64,000 nt of DNA from Lumbricus terrestris (lineage: Eukaryota > Annelida > Clitellata > Crassiclitellata > Lumbricidae), in contig OX457053.1 of the NCBI GenBank assembly GCA_949752735.1, positions 9,623,491 to 9,687,490 of the forward strand, written 5' to 3'. Position 1 is the first letter of the stretch, and each line of letters begins with the position of its first letter. Shown piece after piece: positions 34,501 to 44,608 of this stretch. The notes under the pieces were generated by a model. That model was given only the letters and a program-made list of their open reading frames with translations. It was not told where the DNA came from and did not search any database. Made by a program: the position numbers and the translations under genes.

Positions 34501-37500
34501 ATTTGACCAACTAAAAAGCCATTCCCTTAAATTAATGTCTTCTATTACTTGCTTGTTGTATATTATAGTGCACAGCATTTAATCACTAGAAAGCGTTTGA
34601 TACCATTTGGCATTAACGGGAGTCAGAAGGTACTTAGCATTGCTACTCCATTCAGAAAAAAATTAACGATATTAAGACAACTAGGCCCTGCTACTACTAC
34701 TGCTGCTGCTACTACTACTACAACTACTACCACTACTGCTAACGTCGCCGCCACCACCACCATCACCACCACTACAACCACCACCACCACCACAACCACC
34801 ACCACCACCACAACCACCACCACCACCACAACCACCACCACCACCACCACAACCACCACAACCACCACCACCACCACAACCACCACCAAAACCACCACCA
34901 CCACCACAACCACCACCAAAACCACCACCACCACTACCACCACCACCGCGACTACCACCATTACTATACCACTAGTGAATGCATACTTTGTGTACTCACG
35001 TCATCGGAATGTACTCCCACGAGAAGGTAATCGCCTTCCATCCGAGCTTTTTCCAGCAACTCCAGATGACCGGCGTCTATACCGAAATATTAAGAAAAGA
35101 AACCATTCCAAGGGAGGTAACAGAGCGAGTGTATATATATATTATTTGCCACCTGCCACGGTGACCGAAGAATGCCAACTGACACAAAACTCGACAAATT
35201 TCTCACCAAGGAGAACTCGAATAACCGTAAATAATGTTGACTTGGTGCGTACGGTGCGCGCAAGTTAGTCAACAAATGGTCGCACTGTATGTACTTTTTA
35301 CCCAAAATGGCAATGGGTTCCCTGTTTTGCACTTACAAAACACCTTCACTCATAGAAAATTGCTTTGTTACTCGGGCAGATGGACTAATACAGTTGGTCA
35401 TATGGCAGCATGTGTAATGTGGTCTATTGGATGCATGCAAGGTCACACTGTGTAATAGTTTTAATATAATAATATTATTATCTCAGATAAATTTTAAAAT
35501 AGCATGGAATAATACCGTAATAACTGACAGAACAGAACCTATTAGTGATAGTAACAGCATTAATATAAAATAAAATAAATATTAAAAATTTTAAAATAGC
35601 ATGGAATAATACCGTAATAACTGACAGAACAGAACCTATTAGCGATAGTAACAGCATTAATATAAAATAAATATAAATATGCTTCATCTGATTACCATAG
35701 TCTACACGTAAATTACAATACAACTATCCTAATCGTAATCGTAAACCCGGAACTTTTACAGCGCCCACAAAAACCAACTATACTGTAACAATGACATCAG
35801 TCATAATCTAAAAAGAAAGTGTAAAAATAATACGTGATAATTATAAATTCAATTCAACATAACCGAGCCCGTGCTAACAATAACAACTTGATTGGCTTAT
35901 TACAATAATTATATTTATTGATCTATTCGTGTATCTTTAATTAAAAAATCTCAATAGTAATGAGTAAATCAGTAAGATGTTTGATGTGACTGCAAAAAGA
36001 TACGAAAGAGATCGAAATCTCCAGCGATGTAAACCACGCGATCTGTGGTCTTCGGTTCAATTCCAGATGCAAATAATGCGATGAATCTCGATGTTGGCAG
36101 GAAGCATGAAGAAGAGCTGGCATCAGATGCTGACATCGTGGAATATGAAGCCTACAAAATTACATTGACCAGTCAGTGATTAAAGTGTGGGAAAATAAGT
36201 GCCTGGACGCCCCTTATCTTTCCAAAAGAAGTGCCTGGACGCCCCTTATCTTTCCAAAAGAAGTGCCTGGACGCCCCTTATCTTTCCAAAAGAAGTGCCT
36301 AGATGCCCCTTATCTTTCCAAAAGAAGTGCCTGGACGCCCCTTACCTTTCCAAAAGAAGTGCCTAGATGCCCCTTATCTTTCCAAAAGAAGTGCCTGGAC
36401 GCCCCTTACCTTTCCAAAAGAAGTGCCTGGACGCCCCTTATCTTTCCAAAAGAAGTGCCTAGACGCCCCTTATCTTTCCAAAAGAAGTGCCTGGACGCCC
36501 CTTATCTTTCCAAAAGAAGTGCCTAGATGCCCCTTATCTTTCCAAAAGAAGTGCCTAGACGCCCCTTATCTTTCCAAAAGAAGTGCCTAGACGCCCCTTA
36601 TCTTTCCAAAAGAAGTGCCTGGACGCCCCTTATCTTTCCAAAAGAAGTGCCTAGACGCCCCTTATCTTTCCAAAAGAAGTGCCTAGATGCCCCTTATCTT
36701 TCCAAAAGAAGTGCCTGGACGCCCCTTATCTTTCCAAAAGAAGTGCCTAGACGCCCCTTATCTTTCCAAAAGAAGTGCCTAGACGCCCCTTATCTTTCCA
36801 AAAGAAGTGCCTGGACGCCCCTTATCTTTCCAAAAGAAGTGCCTAGATGCCCCTTATCTTTCCAAAAGAAGTGCCTGGACGCCCCTTACCTTTCCAAAAG
36901 AAGTGCCTAGATGCCCCTTATCTTTCCAAAAGAAGTGCCTGGACGCCCCTTACCTTTCCAGTCATTGCTGGCCAATAAGTGGCTGGACGGCATTCAGATT
37001 TTAAAATAAGTGCTTGGACGCCGTCCATGACCGTCCAGCCACACTTTAAGCCCTGTGACCAGTGCATCTGTCATCAGTCATCTGCTTCTGTGGATAGGCT
37101 TCTAAATTTTGATAGGTTTCAGATTTAAACTTAGAAAGGCTCTGGATTTATCAAAATCACTCATTTTCGTGAATAGGTCATCAAGAGTTTTATATGCATC
37201 TGAATTATCAAGAAGACTTTGTCTCAACAGTGGTACAGCCTAGCAGGGTCGGATACAGAAATTTTGAAAGGGAGGGGGCAAAAGTTTTGGTCTTTGGTAA
37301 AAAAATCGTTGTCTTTTGCTGACAAATCTGAGGACTTTTATGCCTTTTTATAAAAGATTTCTAAAAAAGTGGCAACTCCGGTTATTTGAAAGCCGATGTC
37401 TTTTTAGCCACATGCAACTTTTTCTTTTCTCTGACCTTTTCCCACTCCATTGATTGACAGCTTGAAACCTGATGGCCCCCTGGATCCGCCCATGCAGCTA

Positions 37501-39011
37501 AGATAAATGGATTGAGAATAGATGCCCGCGTTTGGTAGAATCTTTTTGACATTTGTGGCTAATAGGCCGTCTGGATTTGTGAAGATCATTTCTAAAGATA
37601 TATAAAAACATTAACTCAATTCAGAGATTGGCTTTCGAGGCTAGTGTGTGCAAAATCTAGAGCAGCGGTTCTCAACCGGGGGTCCGCGGACCCCTGGGGG
37701 TCCGCGGCCATCTGCCTGGGGGTCCGCGAGCAAGTCCTGAAAATTATATATTTCTTAGTTAAAAACACAGAAACAGTCAATTGTCAATTTTTCAATATTT
37801 CTCCTTTTCAATGGCAACATGAAACAACCGGTAATAATACGCTGATTAATGACAAATCCATTTGTTTTAGATGGGTTTGTTTGTAACCGACTCTAGATTT
37901 CGGGATGCTTTTGAGAGTTTATTAGAGAAAAAGACCATGCCTGTACTTCATTTGAATAAACAACTCATGAGTTTTAACTTTGGCATACCTCACTGGCATT
38001 TTTTTTAATAAACTGAATTCCTCTACGCAAGTTATGTAGACAAATCTAATCATCCTTAGTGATAAAGTGTCTGCTTTTACAAAAAACTTGATCTCTGGTG
38101 CAAAATAGATAGTGGTAGATAACTTTGACACAGTTGATCATTTGCATGAATTCACATAAAAATAAGGAAATGCTCAGATCAATCAACCAAAATTTGTTAA
38201 TTTAATTTTCGGTCAATCATAGCTGGATCAGCTCAACTTCTAATTTGTAATTTGAACGTTCACAGTTTTTCGTGGGTTTCCAATCAGTTTCTAGCAAACA
38301 CTGATTCGTAGAATTTACCAACCTCCGAATTGAACCAAATCATTGAACTGACTATAGTGATACTAAGCCTACATTGAAGATGTACGTTGAATGCAAGAAG
38401 AGTTAGGGTCTAGCTTGATGCATTATTCTGGAATCAAGCTTCACGTAAATATTCAAAACTGTCTGAGAAAGCTTTCAACACTATTTCACCTTTTGCAACA
38501 TTAGGCCTATATCTTTGTGAATGTGGATATTCTGCACTGGTTGCAATTAAAATATCGTCCACGGCTTGAGGTTTAAAATGGGCTCAGATTGAGTATTTCG
38601 AGCAGATAAGCTATATTATATGCTCGAATAAGCTTATGCATGCCCAAAGCTTACATTAAAATAAAATATAGTTTTTTTCTAATAAATTTCATATAAATAT
38701 AAATTTGTACTACAGGAGTGCATTCAGTGGGCTTATCTATATAGATGCTATATATAGCATACATGTTGGCCTACTATTATAATTATAGGCTTATAGAGTC
38801 GCACAGTCACGATAATGCGCCAAAGGCGCCAAATTTCGGTGGGGGTCCATGACCTGGACCAAAAATTTAAAAGGGGTCCGTGAGTGTGAAAAGGTTGAGA
38901 ACCGCTGATCTAGAGGAAATTTATAAACAAAGCATAACAACGCAACAACCAAATATAAACAATGCTGCTATTTATTTATTGCTAAATCAATGGATACCTG
39001 TTTGTTGTTAT

Positions 39012-39043
<32 letters not shown>

Positions 39044-39204
39044 GCACATTGTTGTGAAACTGTGGAAGCTGTAGCATCATGAGATGCCTCAGAAGTCAAC
39101 GCCAAAATTCTTCAACAACAATAATTCAAGACAAATATTAAAGTTCCGAGCAAACAGTTAACTCATAATGATTACTACTACTGCTACTGCTACTGCTGCT
39201 ACTG

Positions 39205-39239
<35 letters not shown>

Positions 39240-40804
39240 ACTACTACTACTACTAATAATAATAATAACAATAATAATAATGATAATTTACATCGCACTA
39301 TAACACGGTCATGCGCTACAATGGTGCCTTACAAGGCAACTAAGCTGTCCGCCTCTCTTTGTCTCTTTTCCGTTTGAAAGCCATTTTTTCTGCACGATCG
39401 CAGCTTCACGGGTCTTTGGTTGGAAGCGTCTTCAATGAAATGGCGCCATATAAATTTGCAATTATAATAATAATTAAAATGGGAAACCCTGTAGCACAGT
39501 AGCTGGATGGTTAGAGTGTTTACATTATAGCGTGGTAAGCACAGGTTTGAAATTCCTTCACAGATTTTGAGCACGTCCTCGACTCACAGTTGCTCAATAT
39601 ACAATCGATTGATGCTCAGTGCTTCTTAGACTGCAATCTCAAAATAAAACAAATTCATTTTGATGCATCTGAGAGGAAGAAAGCAAACTAAATTAAAACG
39701 ATGCTCTGTGGAAAAAACGTTGAGAACTTTGATGGTATCTGGAACCGCACCTACATAAAAACACCTGTAAGAAATGTTCTTAAATTATTAAGTGTTCTAA
39801 AGATTCACTTTACCTTTGCCTGATGTCTGTTGTCGAGATTCCAGGTGTTCTTTTGCACTCCCTGAAGAAGAAATTCATTTACATAAATTTAATAGGCTAA
39901 TTCTGATATCGTATATATATATATAATATTATATATATATATATAATGTATTTGCTTATTTATTGCATTTCCTATAGCGCCCCTTCAAGCTCGCTACTCA
40001 GAGGCGCTCCCGACTACAACGCGGACACTGCTTTGGAGTTTCACGCTGAATCACAAGTGCTAATGAAGGACTCGAAGACCTTACGCGGTGGCTTGCGGTG
40101 GATTCAAATCTCGAACCCACCAGTTCCAAAGCACCGAACCCACCACCACCCTCCATAATATATAATATATATATATATAAATATTATACATATATTACAC
40201 TTATATGAGTTCACAACTACGGTAGGCTACCTAACTAATCAACTAGTTAACTGTGCTATCAAGCAGTTGCACAACCTTCTTTTAAGGAGACATGTAATTA
40301 ATTAGTTGGACATCACGTCTCATCTGAACTTCTGTTTTGGGAATTAGAACCAGCCCGGCCAGCGCTTTTAATCGTGAACCTGCACGAGTTATTAGACTCG
40401 AACAAAACTACTGCAAGAACAACTAACACCTCTTCCTACTAAACAAATTTCATGTTTTATCACTCACATTAATAATGAATTTATTTTCTTATTTTAAAGA
40501 AATTCAGTGATAAATTACATTACATAGGCCTATTAATAATTGTGAATACAACAAGATCAGATGTTATTATGTAATTACCTGAATCTTCCAGCAGCTTTAA
40601 CCAGACGGTATGAATCGCCACCGTCAGCGTTATAGGAATTGTCATCTTAAATAAAAACAATAAATTCATTTTTGCTTCCGAATACACCTATAGACTACAT
40701 TGAACGATGCGCATTACACAGAGCAAATATAACACCAGACTTAGGGCATCAAACCATCATCATCGCAATCATCGTCATCATCATCATCGTCGTCGTCGCC
40801 GCCG

Positions 40805-40846
<42 letters not shown>

Positions 40847-41027
40847 CCACCACCACCACCACCACCACCGTCGTCACCATCGTTATCACCGTCATCATCG
40901 TTATCATCATTGTTGTTAATCATCGTCATCGTTACTGTCGTTACAATCGTCATTGCCATCATCATCACTTTCGCCATCATCATCACTTTCGTCATCATCA
41001 TCACTTTCGTCATCATCATCACTTTCG

Positions 41028-41089
<62 letters not shown>

Positions 41090-42072
41090 GTCGTCGTCGT
41101 CGTCATCATCATCATCATCATCATCATCATCGTCGGCTAAGACTGACCTCCATGGACACAAAAGTCACAGTTGTACTTGTCGAGCATCTCTGCATCAGGC
41201 AGATAAGTTGCATCTTCAACAACCTGAAAAAGTAGATATAAGATATCATTCAAATTCACAAGCCCCCGATCTATCTTTGGAGATCGATGGAAATGTCAAA
41301 TGTTTCGTCGGATCTAAACCTTGAACTTTATATTGAGCTGAACTTGATCAGAAGAAAAACCAAGACTGTGTAGTGGACTAAAGATGGAATACGTGTTCAA
41401 TAAATGTAAATATTTCACAGCAAAGTAATTTTGTTCCTGTATTAGACACCAGTGGCGTAGCCAGGAATTTTTCATGGGGGCGGGGGTTTGGTTTTTTGGC
41501 CTGGCCGGATGCCCTTTTTGACACCAACCCAACAGTATTACAGTAAATAAAAAGGGAATAAAGTAACAAAGGGAATAAAGTAAGAAAAACAGTTGTTACT
41601 ACAAGCAATTGTTTTGTTTTTTCTTATTTAAGTGGATAAATAATCCTTAAAAAACTTTTTCCTTGGCCAGTGGGGGGTTTTAACCCCCGAAACCTCCCCT
41701 TGGCTACGCCACTGCTAGACACCGTGCAGCTCTCTTTAAGCATTGGTCCACAAAGGTAGCATGTTACTTCAATTGATTGCTATTTTGGACAAAGCATAAA
41801 CAAAATTAAACATGCCACCATGCAGCAACATGGAACGTATTCAGCCGGAACATAACATTATGCTGGAACATATTAATATGGAACATCACATATTGTTGCA
41901 AAACAAAACTGTCACCCTTACATGCGAAACAACATGCAACCGCAGAAGTGCAATACATTGAGCAGTATAGTTGATATCTGAAAGAGATGTCAACTATAAA
42001 TAAGAGGACAAGATTTATTCAAACGCATTGTCAACCGTGTGAACTCTCAGTCAAATTTACTGCTCTAATAAG

Positions 42073-42121
<49 letters not shown>

Positions 42122-44499
42122 ATATATATATAGGATATATATATAGTATATATATAGTATATATATATATATATATATATAGTACACGGTCCTACCAACA
42201 GCTTCAGTAGTATTTTATCAAGCAAAAAGTCAGTCGTTTAAGTTTCGATGAGTTTCACAATTTCCTAATTTTAATTCATTCAAGTATTTACATAGTACCT
42301 CTTCAAGGAAACTAATCAGAGGTGCTCCCGACTCGAGCAGGGCCAAAAAGAACAGTTTTCATGAGCTCATAGAATGTGTCAGGGAGTGATCTTTGGAACT
42401 GGTGCATCTCAAGAGGGAGGCCATTCCATACGACCGGACCAACTACAGAAAATACATGGCTATATATGCATGATGGACAGTGGCGGTGCCAGGATTTCAG
42501 TTTGGGGGGGCTGAAACCTCCCAGAGGAAATTTTCCATTTACATCCGCCGAGATTCAAAATTTCTGATGACCTTTTTTAGTCATTCAGTCGAAAATCGTG
42601 GAAATATTTCAGTTTTGGATGCAAAAAAAACCCTGGATGGCCCTTTTTAGGGGGCTTAGTCTTTTATAGCCCTGGGACTTAGCCCCCATTAGCCGCCCCC
42701 TAGCGCCGCTACTGATGATGGATTAATAATTTTTGCCATCCAGCGAAAAACTTTCAATAAATACGAACTCTCATGCTTAAAGTGAATGTGCGACAGAAAA
42801 TGAGTGAAAGAACCTCGTCAACATATTTGATCCCACGAATCATTCTGTATCTCTCCGATTCTGGGCAGATGGGCGGCCGACCTTTGTGCTTTGTTATGAC
42901 AGCTGCTCATCAAAAAAACAAACAACAACAGATAAATTTAAAATGGCGAAAGAATCAACCGTTACATCTGCTGCCATATCTGCCATCTTTGTTCGATTGA
43001 CACGAAAACATCGATTGAAAAAGCATTGCTTGAAAAGCTAGAAATAGAAATTTGAAACAGAAATTGCTTTGGGTGCAGTTAATCTCTGGTCTGTTGTGTG
43101 GCAACCTTTGGTGTTTGACTGACGAGAGGAATAATTCCTGGTCCATAGGCAGAGGAGCATTCTCGAGCCCTAAACTATCTTTAGGCTCAATGAGAAACAA
43201 ATCTTTTAAAAACAAAATCGAAGTGATAAAGTGAAGGAACGGCCTACAATTGATATTTATGTATAAAACCTGATTCTATTCAGGTGATAACTTGAAGTTT
43301 ACGCTGATCGTATATAATTTTCCATGCAATATTAAAATTAAAAAGGCCTAAAATCATAAACTTTTCAATATAATATTCAGTAGCGGCGCCAAAGAACAAG
43401 GGGGGCTAAACCCCCTAAAAAGGCCATCCAGTTTTTACATGTAAAAATTAAATATTTCCATGATTAGCCCCTCCTAAATGATTTCGACTTTCGACCAAAT
43501 GACTAAAAGCAAACGGTCGTCAGAAATTTTGGCGAATGAAAATGAAAAATTTCCATGAGATTTCAACCAGATGACTAAAAAAAAGGTCCGCGAGGATTCA
43601 GCCCCCAAAACTTAAATCCTGGCGCCGCCACTGATAATATTATAACTACCTAGCCTGGGCCCCTAAAAGTCGCCGGGACCCCAGCACCTCCCTCGGCGAC
43701 CCTGGTCTTTGGTGTTGCAAATTCTTGGTCTGTGGTTCAGGCAATCCAGTAAAATGACTATGACATATTTTTAATACAAAATATTTTGACTCTAAAATGA
43801 CTATAAAATCGTTGATTCAATCATTTGTTTTTGTCCAGTTAAACTATTTTGTTGGTTTATATTATCATTGACTCACCATCTGAATGGACTCCAACAACCA
43901 ACACATCACCCATCGCTTTGGACTAAAACAAAATAAAAAAATTTCAATTATAAAAAACTGAATTGGTTTTTGACTTTGGATTTCATTCATTCATTCATTC
44001 ATTCATTCGTTCGTTCTTTCATTCATTCATTCATTCATTTATTCATTCATTCGTTCATTCGTTCGTTCGTTCTTTCATTCATTCATTCATTCGTTCGTTC
44101 GTTCATACCATGGACCAGCGCCCCTTCAGAAACCAAATCAGGAGCTCTTCCAGCCCAGCTACGGCAAAATAGAAAAGACTTGAGAGATTTATGAAACAGA
44201 GTCAGAATGGTCAGATGTAGACTAATAAAGGCAGCTCTGAGGGGAGGTCATTATAGACGGACGACCCTACAGCTGAGAAAGCACGGCTTTGTCTGGCAGC
44301 TAAGCGAACACATGGAACAATTAAGGAGTTGCCTCTTCATGCAATTTTTTACATCAGTCCACAACGTTCCTTTCCTCCAGAAAACTTCATGGGAAATGTT
44401 AGCACTTGCACCAACTCAATTCGCTCTCTGGGTGCTCGACTGTAATATGCACTGATCTTTATAATTTTGCCAATGATGATTTCTTTCTTTGCTGTGGAT

Positions 44500-44544
<45 letters not shown>

Positions 44545-44575
44545 TTGCTTGAGAGATCATTTAATGCATAATAAT

Positions 44576-44608
<33 letters not shown>

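Noticed and set aside
34549..35268. 239-codon poly-Thr ORF on the plus strand
   Set aside because: (ACC)n microsatellite plus antisense of a PCYT2 exon.
36176..37004. Lys/Cys/Pro-rich repeat proteins
   Set aside because: The 32-bp unit keeps all frames open; it lies inside a transposon with a target duplication.
37063..37237. Minus-strand open stretch (SLLDNSDAYKTLDDLFTKMS)
   Set aside because: Looks protein-like but lies between two MITEs in an intron, with no fitting splice sites or family match.
37404..37589. MIFTNPDGLLATN frame as the PCYT2 copy B linker exon
   Set aside because: The phase from the previous exon does not give this frame, and the end runs into a MITE; the 39109-38998 exon fits phase and similarity better.
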